The notes under the pieces were generated by a model that was given only the letters and a program-made list of their open reading frames with translations, had not been told where the DNA came from and ran no database searches. Position numbers and translations under genes: made by a program. DNA of 63,021 bases from G963676205 sp964342525. GTDB taxonomy: Bacteria > Campylobacterota > Campylobacteria > Campylobacterales > Arcobacteraceae. The stretch lies in NCBI GenBank assembly GCA_964342525.1, contig CAYFGQ010000015.1, positions 1 to 63,021 on the forward strand. The letters are read 5' to 3'. Positions 35,550 through 44,451 of this stretch are shown in pieces (position 1 is the first letter of the stretch; the number at the start of each line of letters is the position of its first letter).

Positions 35550-37901
35550 ATGCGTTACTTTAGTATAATTATTCTTGCTATTGTTTTACTTACCATATCT
35601 ATGGTATTTAATGCAGGTTTAAATATAAGCTCTTTACAAAAAATGTATGAGAGATCAAGTAATTCCCTTTATGAACTTAATTTACAAGATATTAAATATA
35701 AGTTAGAAAATTCATTGCGTTTTGGAAAATCTTTAGAAAAGTATGTAGGCTTAGGTCAATTAGAAAATGATGTAAAAAAACTATTTCCAGAGATAAATGA
35801 TATATCAATCTATGATTTAGAAGGCAAAGCTTTTGCCTTTAATAATACTCCTTTAAAAACTTTACCTTTGGAGAGCTTTTTAGTTGAGGGAACTATTTTA
35901 AAATCTATTATAGGTGATAAACAATATTTTTGTACTAAATTAATTGTTGGTTTTAAAAAAGTACCAAAAGGATATGTTTGTATAAGTTTAGCCTCATCTA
36001 TAGTTAAAGAAAAGACATATAGTTTTTTATGGTGGAATATATATTTAGTTTTTTTTCTTTTAGTTTTAGTCTCTTTTATCTTATTTTTTTTGATCTCATA
36101 TTTAAATAGAAATAGTAAGATTAACTTTGACTATAAGGTTTTGATTCGTTATGTTTTAATTGTATTGGCACTTACACAGATTATATATACAGCTATAGTA
36201 CTAAAACAGTTTTATTTTGAATATAATAACTCTATAGATGTAAAATCACAAAAGCTATTGCAGATATTAAAAGAGGATATTGATCCCCTTTTAGAAAAAG
36301 GGATAGCAATTGATAAACTTGTTAATATTGAAAAGAGCATGTCAAAGGTTTTAGAATCTAGTTTAGAGTTTAAAAAGATAGTAATTGTTGATAAATATGA
36401 AAGATTACTTTATACAACTTTTGATAAAGATCAGGAAGCTATTTTTTATAGGGATAATTTTAGATATATAGTAGCTTTAGAAACAAGGGGTTTTGATGGT
36501 AAAATCACCCATGGATTTTTAGCTATAGAATATAATAAACCTTATATTATTCAAAAGCTTAAGTCTTTAGTTTTTGATACCCTTACAATTATAATTGTTT
36601 CTTTGATATTTACTTATGAGCTTGTATATTTATTGATAGTTTTTTATAGGGGAAATGGATCAAAAACTAGTTCCATGATTAAGTCTAAGGTACAACTTGT
36701 TCCTTATTATTATCTTGCAAGACCACTGATTTTTATATTTATGTTTGCCTTTGATCTTTGTCTTTCTTTTTTACCTTTATATATGGGGGAGCTTTATACT
36801 CCAAAGTATGGAATATCTTTAGAGCTCTCTATGGGCTTACCTATTTCTAGTGAAATGTTTACTGCTGCTTTAGCTATGATTTTGGGTGCAATCTATTGTG
36901 AACGTTATGCTTGGCATTATCAATTTATATTTGGAGTGATACTTGTATCAATAGGCTCTTTTTTTTCTGGTCTTACTCTTGGGATGTTAGAGTTTATTTT
37001 TTATCGGGCGCTTGTAGGATTTGGATATGGTTTAGTTTTAGTATCTTTACAAGATTTTATTATAAAATCAACAAAAACTAAAAATCGTACTTATGGTTTT
37101 GCCATGTTATTTGCAGGTCTATATGCTGGAAGTATAAGTGGTGGAGCTGGGGGCTCTATTTTAGCTGAAATTATCCCTTATGATATGGTCTTTTTTACTT
37201 CTGCTTTTATTGTATTGCTCTCTTTACTTATTCTTCCTTTATTGATAACAAAAACTGGACATGACAAGCGACATGAAGCTAGCCCTAAGATTATAAATAA
37301 GCAAGTAAATTGGTTAATGTTTTTAAGTAATAAAAAGATTTTATTATTACTTTTTACTGTAGCTCTTCCTAGTGCTACAGTAACGGTAGGATTTATGTAT
37401 TATTTTACTCCAATTTTTATGAATGGTATAGGAGCAGAGCAATCTGATATTGGTAGATTATTTATGTTAAATGGAATGATTTTGATTTATATTGCTCCTT
37501 ATCTATCAAATAAGATTGATAAGCTTAAAAATAAAGTTCCTATTATTATTACTTCTGGTTTATTTTATATGGCATCTTTAATATCTTTTTCATTTATAGA
37601 AAATAGTTATATGGCAATTACAATCTCTATAGTTCTTTTAAGTTTAGGGGCTAGTTTAGGAATGGGTACAAGTATGACCTTTGCTGCTTCTTTAGAAATT
37701 ACAAAAGAGTTTGGACAAAGTAAAGGGATGGGGATTATACGCTCTATAGAACGTGCTGGTCAAGTAATAGGTCCTTTAGTTTTTGCAACTATGATAGGGG
37801 TATTTGGTATAACTCAAGGGTTAGGAGTTATTGGTTTTACATATATGGTATTGGTGCTGGTTTTTATAATATTAATGAAAAATGAAAAGAGATTGAATTA
37901 A
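35550..37901 (+). CDS. MFS transporter fused to an N-terminal two-part membrane sensor module
   Basis: The ATG at 35550 is preferred; a GTG at 35490 would overlap the ABC gene by 47 bases. About 783 residues. The N-terminal half has four membrane helices bounding two extracytoplasmic regions of about 120-130 residues (after M-R-Y-F-S-I-I-I-L and after I-Y-T-A-I-V-L-K-Q-F), reminiscent of sensor domains. The C-terminal 390 residues form a 12-helix MFS unit (G-M-L-E-F-I-F-Y-R-A-L-V-G-F-G-Y-G-L; R-S-I-E-R-A-G-Q-V-I-G-P). It could export a product or confer self-protection. The fusion is unusual and lies in the middle of the export operon. Confidence 0.8.
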   Translation: MRYFSIIILAIVLLTISMVFNAGLNISSLQKMYERSSNSLYELNLQDIKYKLENSLRFGKSLEKYVGLGQLENDVKKLFPEINDISIYDLEGKAFAFNNTPLKTLPLESFLVEGTILKSIIGDKQYFCTKLIVGFKKVPKGYVCISLASSIVKEKTYSFLWWNIYLVFFLLVLVSFILFFLISYLNRNSKINFDYKVLIRYVLIVLALTQIIYTAIVLKQFYFEYNNSIDVKSQKLLQILKEDIDPLLEKGIAIDKLVNIEKSMSKVLESSLEFKKIVIVDKYERLLYTTFDKDQEAIFYRDNFRYIVALETRGFDGKITHGFLAIEYNKPYIIQKLKSLVFDTLTIIIVSLIFTYELVYLLIVFYRGNGSKTSSMIKSKVQLVPYYYLARPLIFIFMFAFDLCLSFLPLYMGELYTPKYGISLELSMGLPISSEMFTAALAMILGAIYCERYAWHYQFIFGVILVSIGSFFSGLTLGMLEFIFYRALVGFGYGLVLVSLQDFIIKSTKTKNRTYGFAMLFAGLYAGSISGGAGGSILAEIIPYDMVFFTSAFIVLLSLLILPLLITKTGHDKRHEASPKIINKQVNWLMFLSNKKILLLLFTVALPSATVTVGFMYYFTPIFMNGIGAEQSDIGRLFMLNGMILIYIAPYLSNKIDKLKNKVPIIITSGLFYMASLISFSFIENSYMAITISIVLLSLGASLGMGTSMTFAASLEITKEFGQSKGMGIIRSIERAGQVIGPLVFATMIGVFGITQGLGVIGFTYMVLVLVFIILMKNEKRLN

Positions 37902-38989
37902 TGTATTTTAAGAATCATCCAAATGAGTTATTTGATTTTTATAGAAGTAGTAAACTGGAGTATTGTTGTGTATGTTGTGGGAAAAAATATAAAGATATTT
38001 ATTCAAATCAACATTGTGAATGTACAAGTAAGTATTATAATACTATCATTTCTAATAAAATGAGTTTTTTTAATACTCCGATTTTAGGAGAGGGGGATAC
38101 TCCTTTGGTGTTTTCTAAAAAGCTTTCAGATAGTTTTTCTTATGAAATTTATTTAAAGGATGAAACATTTAATCCTACTGGTTCTTTTAAAGATAGAGAA
38201 ACAGCTTATATCTTTTCTACAATTTCAAAAAATTCATCTGTTCATATAGTATCTTCTGGAAATGCGGCAATATCAGCACTTGTATATGGCTCTAAACTTG
38301 GCATAAAGTGTTCTTGTCATATTCCTAATGAAACTTCAATAAAAAAAAGAGATTTATTATCTAAATTAAATGGAAAACTTTGTATCCATGATGGCACATA
38401 TGAAGAGATATATGAATCACTTGTTGATGAGTTAAAAGATAAAATTAATATAACTTCAGGACAGATGATCGATAGAGAACTAGGAACATCAAGTTTAGTT
38501 CAAGAGGTTTTTGATTCGGGAGTTTTTCCTCAAGCTATAGTTATGCCTGCAGGAAATGGGGCATTATTGTTTGGAGTTTTTATTGGGTGTTTGGAGTTAC
38601 TTTTAGCTGGAAAGATTAATCAATTACCAAAACTATTTGGTGTGCAAATAAAAGGACATGCACCCCTTGCAGAAGCACTTAAGTTAGATAAAAGTTTTGT
38701 ACGCTTAAATAAAAGACCAAGAGGGATATGTGAGGCTATTCTTGCTGATGCATCTTATTGTTCACCTAAAGCTTTATTGGGGGTGAATCTTAGTAAAGGA
38801 AGTATAATTCAAGTGGATGAAGATGAAGTTTTATTTGCAAAAGAGCAACTAGATACTTTGGGATATAGCGTTGAGGAATCTTCAGCTTCTGCACTAGCAT
38901 CTATAGCTTACTTAGATAAATATATTCCTAAAAAAACAAAGGTACTTCTTATTCTTAGTGGTAGTTTTCAAAAAAAGGGATTGATATGA
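37901..38989 (+). CDS. Threonine-synthase-like PLP-dependent enzyme
   Basis: 362 residues. A Cys-rich N-terminus (C-C-V-C-C-G-K-K-Y ... H-C-E-C) resembles the zinc ribbon of some threonine synthases. The fold-type II PLP core has the Schiff-base Lys in N-P-T-G-S-F-K-D-R (about 99), S-S-G-N-A-A-I-S-A for phosphate and substrate binding, and M-P-A-G-N-G-A-L-L near the cofactor ring. The start overlaps the MFS stop (TAATG) and the end overlaps the GNAT start (ATGA), so it is part of the export operon. It may act on a free amino acid such as phosphohomoserine or serine, or on the peptide; the sequence cannot decide. Confidence 0.85.
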   Translation: MYFKNHPNELFDFYRSSKLEYCCVCCGKKYKDIYSNQHCECTSKYYNTIISNKMSFFNTPILGEGDTPLVFSKKLSDSFSYEIYLKDETFNPTGSFKDRETAYIFSTISKNSSVHIVSSGNAAISALVYGSKLGIKCSCHIPNETSIKKRDLLSKLNGKLCIHDGTYEEIYESLVDELKDKINITSGQMIDRELGTSSLVQEVFDSGVFPQAIVMPAGNGALLFGVFIGCLELLLAGKINQLPKLFGVQIKGHAPLAEALKLDKSFVRLNKRPRGICEAILADASYCSPKALLGVNLSKGSIIQVDEDEVLFAKEQLDTLGYSVEESSASALASIAYLDKYIPKKTKVLLILSGSFQKKGLI

Positions 38990-39498
38990 GTATGGAAATA
39001 ATTGAACTTGAAAGTGATAAACAGATTGATGAAATAATATTATTACAAAAAAGAGTATATTCTAATTTACCAAAAAGCGAATGGTTAGAACCTGTGGATA
39101 AAGATTTTTTATTAAAGTGTATTAAAGAAGATGCTTATATCTTTGGTTTAATGATAGAAAATCGATTAGTAGGGGTATTTATTTTATATTCTCCTAAAAA
39201 TTTTTTAGAACATTTGGCAAATGAATTAAATATAAAACAAGATAGATTTTTTCAATATGTTCATTTGGAGTTATATATGCTTGATCCTAAATATCAGGGC
39301 AAGGGCTTGGGTAGTTTTTTAATTAATAAATGTATTGAGCTTGCTTTAGAAAAGAGATGGAAGTATTTAGTTTGTACTGTTCATCCTAATAATAAAGCAA
39401 GTTTAGAGTCACTTAGAAAATCAGGTTTTGAGTTAAGAAAAACAAAAACAATGTATGGAGATAAACTACGTCATATAATGAGTAAAGAACTATCTTAG
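38986..39498 (+). CDS. GNAT-family N-acetyltransferase
   Basis: 170 residues with the acetyl-CoA loop D-P-K-Y-Q-G-K-G-L-G-S-F-L-I (about 99-112) and the later V-H-P-N-N-K-A-S-L-E-S-L-R-K-S-G-F-E motif. It is the last gene of the export operon, overlapping the PLP gene by 4 bases. Its substrate is unknown; N-acetylation of a peptide, of a PLP-enzyme product or of an amino acid for self-protection are all possible. Confidence 0.88.
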   Translation: MSMEIIELESDKQIDEIILLQKRVYSNLPKSEWLEPVDKDFLLKCIKEDAYIFGLMIENRLVGVFILYSPKNFLEHLANELNIKQDRFFQYVHLELYMLDPKYQGKGLGSFLINKCIELALEKRWKYLVCTVHPNNKASLESLRKSGFELRKTKTMYGDKLRHIMSKELS

Positions 39499-39519
39499 TT
39501 GACTTAGTCCTTAAGCTTT

Positions 39520-40275
39520 TTATTTACCATAAAGTATTTTATCAATAGTTCTTTCTTCTTTTATCTTTTTTATAGCTTGGTTGATTTTTGGAATTAATTT
39601 ATGAGCATTTGTTTTTTTAGAAAATGCCATATAGTAGCTTTTTATATAAATGGGTTTGTCTGCTATACCAATTAATGTTTTATCTAAATTAAACTCATTT
39701 AATTGAAAAAGACCTATGGATTTATTTGTAGCATATATATCTACACGACTTCTTTTTAGTAAACGTAAGCAACTTTGAGCACTGCCTGATACAGTTATGA
39801 TTTTGTATTGATAGTTTTTTTCTTTTTGTTGTTTTTTTAAATATTTATGTACGCTATATCCATTTACAACACAGATGGTTTTGTTATCTAAATCTTTTAA
39901 TGTATTCCATTTTAATCCATTTGGGAAATTCTTTTTAAGGTAAAACATTGAAGTTTCAGCAGGAATAATTGCATCACTATAAAAATACTTTTTTTCACGT
40001 TCTTTATTTTTAAGAATAGGAAAGATAGCATCTATTTTTCCATACTCTACACTATTTAATACACGTTTCCAAGGAACTAAAGGGGTATAATTTGCTTCAA
40101 CATTCTCAATTTGTGAAAAAATTTCATTTACTATATTGACAGAAAGTCCAAAAGGGATATCTCCAAACTTTCCTATTACATATGGTGGAGAAGGATCAGA
40201 TGTGAAAGTTACTCTTTCATTTGCATATAGGTTTAAAGTGATTATGAAAAAGAGTACTAAAAATATATTTTTCAT
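39520..40275 (-). CDS. Periplasmic family 3 solute-binding protein
   Basis: 251 residues with signal peptide M-K-N-I-F-L-V-L-F-F-I-I-T-L-N-L-Y-A, then the SBP_bac_3 pattern: S-D-P-S-P-P-Y-V-I-G, P-L-V-P-W-K-R-V-L-N-S-V-E-Y-G-K-I-D-A-I-F-P and C-V-V-N-G-Y-S-V-H-K-Y. It has no permease or ATPase partner nearby, as is common for the orphan Campylobacterota family. It faces the export operon from its right edge, 21 bases after the GNAT stop, and a decayed copy lies at the left edge of the island. Confidence 0.9.
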   Translation of the reverse strand: MKNIFLVLFFIITLNLYANERVTFTSDPSPPYVIGKFGDIPFGLSVNIVNEIFSQIENVEANYTPLVPWKRVLNSVEYGKIDAIFPILKNKEREKKYFYSDAIIPAETSMFYLKKNFPNGLKWNTLKDLDNKTICVVNGYSVHKYLKKQQKEKNYQYKIITVSGSAQSCLRLLKRSRVDIYATNKSIGLFQLNEFNLDKTLIGIADKPIYIKSYYMAFSKKTNAHKLIPKINQAIKKIKEERTIDKILYGK

Positions 40276-40454
40276 GACAAATCCTTTTACATTATGGTTA
40301 CAATTATACTGTTTGTGGCTTAAATATATAATAATATTATTTTAAGAACAAAAATATTTAAATAAAGGAGTAATATAGTTTATTTTTCAAACACTATTGG
40401 GTAATTTATCTATGTTATTTTGATATAATCCTAAAAATATAAAATGGATTTAAA

Positions 40455-40748
40455 TTGATTGAGATAAACATAAAACTAACGTATTTAGAACTATATTTAA
40501 TTATAATTAACCTATTTGCTTTTTTGTTATATGGTTTTGATAAGATTCAGTCTATAAAACAGCTAAAAGATCTAAAAAGAATATCTGAACTTAATTTATT
40601 ACTTTCTTCTTTTGTAGGTGGAAGTTTTGGATCATTTTTAGCAATGTTATTATTTAGACACAAAATAAAGAAAACATCTTTTATATTTAAATTTATAGTT
40701 GTTATAATAATACAAGTATCAATCGTATATTTTGCGATTTATTACTAA
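40455..40748 (+). CDS. DUF1294 family membrane protein
   Basis: 97 residues beginning at a TTG (no in-frame ATG upstream). The family pattern L-Y-G-F-D-K-I ... I-S-E-L-N-L-L-L-S-S-F-V-G-G-S-F-G-S-F-L-A-M-L-L-F-R-H-K matches DUF1294, with three membrane helices at about 10-28, 48-66 and 74-96. The function is unknown. Confidence 0.82.
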   Translation: MIEINIKLTYLELYLIIINLFAFLLYGFDKIQSIKQLKDLKRISELNLLLSSFVGGSFGSFLAMLLFRHKIKKTSFIFKFIVVIIIQVSIVYFAIYY

Positions 40749-40799
40749 AAAACAACTCTATATAACTAAATAACTAATGAACTATTTTAAAGGAAAAAA

Positions 40800-41198
40800 A
40801 TGTATTTAATGAATTTAGAAAATAATGAAAAATTTGCTTTTTTAAAACTTGCCTACTATATTGCTAATATTGATGGTGAGTTTGATCTTGAAGAGATGAA
40901 TATTATTGAAGAGTATTGTGCTGAGATGGGGCTTGAAGATGTTGATATGGATACGGAGGGTTTTGATTTACAAGAAACTTTGGCTGAGATTAAAAATCCG
41001 AAGAGTCAAAAGATTGCTTTACTTGAATTGATGATCTTGATTCACTCTGATGATAAGCTTCATAAGTTTGAGCAAAAGGTGATCATGGATATAGCTATGG
41101 CATATAATTTTTCACAAAGGGATATTGATATCTATTCACAGTGGGGTAAGATGGCTTCTGCTCTTTTCTCTCAGGGTGAACTACTTATTGATGGTTAA
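40800..41198 (+). CDS. TerB-like helical protein
   Basis: 132 residues, all-helical and acidic. The pattern A-F-L-K-L-A-Y-Y-I-A-N-I-D-G-E-F-D-L-E-E and L-M-I-L-I-H-S-D-D-K-L-H-K-F-E matches TerB-type domains, in which D/E pairs can bind metal. An AAAGGA ribosome site precedes the ATG. It sits 6 bases before the acylphosphatase gene. A tellurite-resistance role should not be assumed. Confidence 0.75.
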   Translation: MYLMNLENNEKFAFLKLAYYIANIDGEFDLEEMNIIEEYCAEMGLEDVDMDTEGFDLQETLAEIKNPKSQKIALLELMILIHSDDKLHKFEQKVIMDIAMAYNFSQRDIDIYSQWGKMASALFSQGELLIDG

Positions 41199-41204
41199 AA
41201 AAAT

Positions 41205-41474
41205 ATGAAGAGTTATAGATTTATTATAAGTGGTCTTGTACAAGGGGTTTCTTATAGGAAAAGTGTTTGTAATAATGCTCAAAAAGCTGGTTTTAGAGGA
41301 TATGTAAAAAATTTAAGTGATGGTACTGTTGAGGCTGCTGTTACTTGTGATAAGGATGAACTTGATACTTTTTTGTCCATATTAAAAGCTGGTAGTGTTA
41401 TTAGTGAGGTTTATAATATTGATCAAAATGATGATAGTGAAATATATAAAGGTGATTTTGAGATAAGGTATTAA
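41205..41474 (+). CDS. acyP: Acylphosphatase
   Basis: 89 residues, normal family length. It hydrolyses carboxyl-phosphate bonds of acylphosphates. Both catalytic residues are in place: Arg in V-Q-G-V-S-Y-R-K-S (about 19) and Asn in G-Y-V-K-N-L-S-D-G-T-V-E (about 37). It is cotranscribed with the TerB-like gene. Confidence 0.93.
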   Translation: MKSYRFIISGLVQGVSYRKSVCNNAQKAGFRGYVKNLSDGTVEAAVTCDKDELDTFLSILKAGSVISEVYNIDQNDDSEIYKGDFEIRY

Positions 41475-41552
41475 GTCTCTTTCAATAACTACTTTAATTC
41501 TATTTGGAATTAAAAATGTATATTTAAAACCAATTTTACTTAAGGGGAAAAT

Positions 41553-42155
41553 ATGGTTTTAGATATGAATATCAAACTTGAAGGGATAGATGAAGCGTTT
41601 GTAGATGATTTAGAAGAATTGATTGAGGATTATAGGGTAGAGTATTTTATAATTAATCCTAAAGATAAAAATCAATTAACCAAAACTCAAAAGCTGTGTA
41701 AAGAGTATGAGAGATTTAAATATACTCTTCCTATCTCCTTTATCAATTCAAAAGATGAAAATTGTATTGCTTTAAAAATATTTAAAATTGAGGATATGGA
41801 TTTTATATGTGATGAGGCTCTTGTAATTGATTCTAAAAATTTAGATGATGGTTTTATAGCAAAATTAAATTCTATACAAAATAAAGGCGTAGTATTGGAT
41901 GCCAAACAGAGTGATAATAAACTTGTAAATTTTGCATATTCTATATCCCATAATTCTCTTAAAGAGTGGAGTAAAAAGGGTATTACGGATACTGATTTTA
42001 ATAAAATAGCATTACAAAGTGACTATCCACAGTATAGCTATGATGATCTTTTTGATGTACTTTTAAAAGATATTTCTGATCTTACCTTTAGGGCAGAACA
42101 AACTATAGCTGCAGGTGGTACTAGAACTACTCTTAAAACTTTTGGTTTATTATAA
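41553..42155 (+). CDS. Conserved hypothetical protein (possibly TatD-like)
   Basis: 200 residues with a good AAGGGG ribosome site. Soluble, no signal peptide. The C-terminal part A-L-Q-S-D-Y-P-Q-Y-S-Y-D-D-L and A-A-G-G-T-R-T-T-L-K-T-F-G-L-L is reminiscent of the end of TatD-like barrels, but the metal-binding HxH is not seen, so I would not assign activity. Confidence 0.5.
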   Translation: MVLDMNIKLEGIDEAFVDDLEELIEDYRVEYFIINPKDKNQLTKTQKLCKEYERFKYTLPISFINSKDENCIALKIFKIEDMDFICDEALVIDSKNLDDGFIAKLNSIQNKGVVLDAKQSDNKLVNFAYSISHNSLKEWSKKGITDTDFNKIALQSDYPQYSYDDLFDVLLKDISDLTFRAEQTIAAGGTRTTLKTFGLL

Positions 42156-42225
42156 ACCAATATAAACTAACATTTTCTTACTACAAAAAATATTTAGATC
42201 ATCATATTCTTTGAAAAAAGGATTT

Positions 42226-42741
42226 ATGATGATTCGAAATTTATCAATTTTAATATTAATATTTATTTTTACTGGGTGTGGTTCAACTTATCCAAATCTA
42301 CCTACTGTAAAAACTGTTGATCTTGAAAAGTATACGGGTACTTGGTATGAGATAGCTAGGTATGAGCATTTTTTTGAAAAGGGATGTAAAAATGTTACGG
42401 CTACTTATGAGTTAAAAGATGATGGCAATATCAAAGTGATAAATAGATGTACAGATATAAATTCAAATGAAAAAAAAGAAGCCATAGGTATAGCCTATTC
42501 AGATGATCCTTCAAACTCAAAATTGAAGGTGAGTTTTTTTAGACCTTTTTATGGTGATTATTACATCTTAGATTTAGCAGATGATTATAGTCATGTTGTA
42601 GTTGGTAGTCCAGATAGGGAATATCTTTGGATATTGGCTAGAGCTAAGAGTATTGATAAAAATTTAAAAGAGTATATATTAAAAAGAGTCTCAGCTTTAG
42701 GTTTTGATCCTGATAAATTTTTATGGACTATACAGGAGTAG
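42226..42741 (+). CDS. Bacterial lipocalin (Blc-like lipoprotein)
   Basis: The ATG at 42226 has AAAGGA upstream; an in-frame TTG at 42211 is less likely. Lipobox F-T-G-C at about 15-18, then the lipocalin signature Y-T-G-T-W-Y-E-I-A-R-Y (GxW motif) and the later Y-L-W-I-L-A-R motif. 171 residues, the usual size of Blc. An outer-membrane-anchored small barrel that binds lipids such as lysophospholipids. It is followed directly by an SRPBCC gene. Confidence 0.93.
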   Translation: MMIRNLSILILIFIFTGCGSTYPNLPTVKTVDLEKYTGTWYEIARYEHFFEKGCKNVTATYELKDDGNIKVINRCTDINSNEKKEAIGIAYSDDPSNSKLKVSFFRPFYGDYYILDLADDYSHVVVGSPDREYLWILARAKSIDKNLKEYILKRVSALGFDPDKFLWTIQE

Positions 42742-43194
42742 ATGATGGAAACTATTATAAAAACTACTATTATAGATTGTAGTCTTGAAGAGTTATTTGA
42801 GTTTCATTTAGATTCAAATAATATTACAAAGATTACCCCAGAAAATATAAAGGTGGAGCTTTTAAACAGTGACACAAAAACTTTTGAAGGGAAGATTGTA
42901 CAGATAAAAACTACAAAATTTTTTATCCCTACTTATTGGGAAGTGAAAATAGAAAAACTTCAAAAGCCGGATATATTGGTTGATGTGGCTATAAAATCAC
43001 CTTTTAAGTATTGGAAACATCAACATATTTTTACGAAAAAAAATGATAAGTGTGAATTAAAAGATATGATTGAATATGAACTACCTTTTGGTTTTTTAGG
43101 CAGTTTTATAAAAACTTTTATTGATATGGATATTAAAAATATGTTTGATTTTAGGCATATTCAAACAAAAAAGTTATTGGAGAAAAAATCTTAA
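42742..43194 (+). CDS. SRPBCC-family protein
   Basis: 150 residues with the START/Bet v1-like layout: an initial beta strand I-I-K-T-T-I-I-D-C-S, helix L-E-E-L-F-E-F-H-L-D, central beta sheet and a long C-terminal helix M-D-I-K-N-M-F-D-F-R-H. The family binds hydrophobic ligands. The start immediately follows the lipocalin stop, so the two lipid-binding proteins are probably coexpressed. Confidence 0.82.
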   Translation: MMETIIKTTIIDCSLEELFEFHLDSNNITKITPENIKVELLNSDTKTFEGKIVQIKTTKFFIPTYWEVKIEKLQKPDILVDVAIKSPFKYWKHQHIFTKKNDKCELKDMIEYELPFGFLGSFIKTFIDMDIKNMFDFRHIQTKKLLEKKS

Positions 43195-43287
43195 TAAGTA
43201 AATTATTGTTTTTTATTAATTTTGAATTAAAGTCATAATAGTAATATTTAAGTAATTCAATATAATTGATTAAAAAAAGGAGTTATC

Positions 43288-44451
43288 ATGAGTGTAGATA
43301 CTTCAAGATTACGTAAATTTGTAGCTCCAGAATATATTTATGGGATAGGTTCTAGAAAACTTATTGCCCAGTATGCAAAAAATTATGCACTTAATAAAAT
43401 CATGCTTGTAACAGATCAAGGGGTAATTGATGCTGGATGGAGTAGGGAGGTGGAAAAAATCCTTACAGATGCGGGCTTTGAGGTGGTAATGTACTCAGAT
43501 GTATCACCAAACCCTAGGGACTTTCAAGTGATGAATGGTGCTGAGATTTTTACTCAGAATGGCTGTGATTCTCTTGTGGCTGTGGGTGGTGGTAGTGTGA
43601 TGGACTGTGCCAAAGGTATAGGTATAGTTGTATCAAATCAAAAACATATCTTAGAGTTTGAGGGTGTGGATAAGGTTGAAATCCCTGCACCTCCTCTTCT
43701 TTGTATACCTACTACAGCAGGAACTTCTGCTGATGTATCTCAGTTTTGTATTATCACTGATACTAAAAGACTTGTAAAGATTGCAATTGTTAGTAAGATG
43801 ACTATACCTGATTTAGCTCTAATTGATCCAGAGACAACTTTATCTATGCCTTTAACCCTTACAGTTGAGACGGGACTAGATGCCCTTACCCATGCTATAG
43901 AAGCTTTTGTTTCCAATGCTCACTCTCCTATGACAGATGTAAATTCCCTAGAGGCTATAAGATTGATAATAGATAATCTTCCAAAGATACATGAAAATCC
44001 AGAAGATATGAAATATAGAGAAAATATGATGCTTGGTAGTTTATATGCAGGACTTGCTTTTTCTAATGCTAGTTTAGGAGCAGTACACGCTATGGCTCAT
44101 AGTTTAGGTGGACTTAAAGATCTTCCCCATGGATTGTGCAATACTATACTTCTAGATAAAGTTATAAACTATAATTTTGATAGTGCTAGTGATAGGTATA
44201 GAAAAATCGCTGATTTATTAAATCTAAATGCCACACAAGCAGGGGATAGTTTTGTAAGGGATGATATGAAGAGATTTTTAAAGGATCTAAAACAGAGTTT
44301 AGATGTGGATAAAAAACTCTCTGAGTTAGGGTTGTTGGATACAGATATTCCACAGTTATCCCAAAATGCTTCATTTGATGCTTGTTTGGTTACTAATCCT
44401 AAAAAGTTAAATGCACTAGATTTGGAGAGAATTTATGAACAATCAATCTGA
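43288..44451 (+). CDS. ercA: ErcA-like iron-containing alcohol dehydrogenase family protein
   Basis: 387 residues. The N-terminus V-D-T-S-R-L-R-K-F-V-A-P-E-Y-I-Y-G and the segments N-P-R-D-F-Q-V-M-N-G-A-E and A-G-T-S-A-D-V-S-Q-F match the ErcA group described in Pseudomonas as regulatory for alcohol oxidation. NAD-binding G-G-G-S-V-M-D-C-A-K and metal-ligand motifs D-A-L-T-H-A-I-E-A and A-H-S-L-G-G-L are intact, so activity is possible. Its end overlaps the following histidine kinase, which fits a paired sensor function. Confidence 0.82.
   Translation: MSVDTSRLRKFVAPEYIYGIGSRKLIAQYAKNYALNKIMLVTDQGVIDAGWSREVEKILTDAGFEVVMYSDVSPNPRDFQVMNGAEIFTQNGCDSLVAVGGGSVMDCAKGIGIVVSNQKHILEFEGVDKVEIPAPPLLCIPTTAGTSADVSQFCIITDTKRLVKIAIVSKMTIPDLALIDPETTLSMPLTLTVETGLDALTHAIEAFVSNAHSPMTDVNSLEAIRLIIDNLPKIHENPEDMKYRENMMLGSLYAGLAFSNASLGAVHAMAHSLGGLKDLPHGLCNTILLDKVINYNFDSASDRYRKIADLLNLNATQAGDSFVRDDMKRFLKDLKQSLDVDKKLSELGLLDTDIPQLSQNASFDACLVTNPKKLNALDLERIYEQSI

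Noticed and set aside
41553..42155. TatD-type nuclease
   Set aside because: The N-terminal metal-binding HxH motif and the full barrel length are missing; left as hypothetical.
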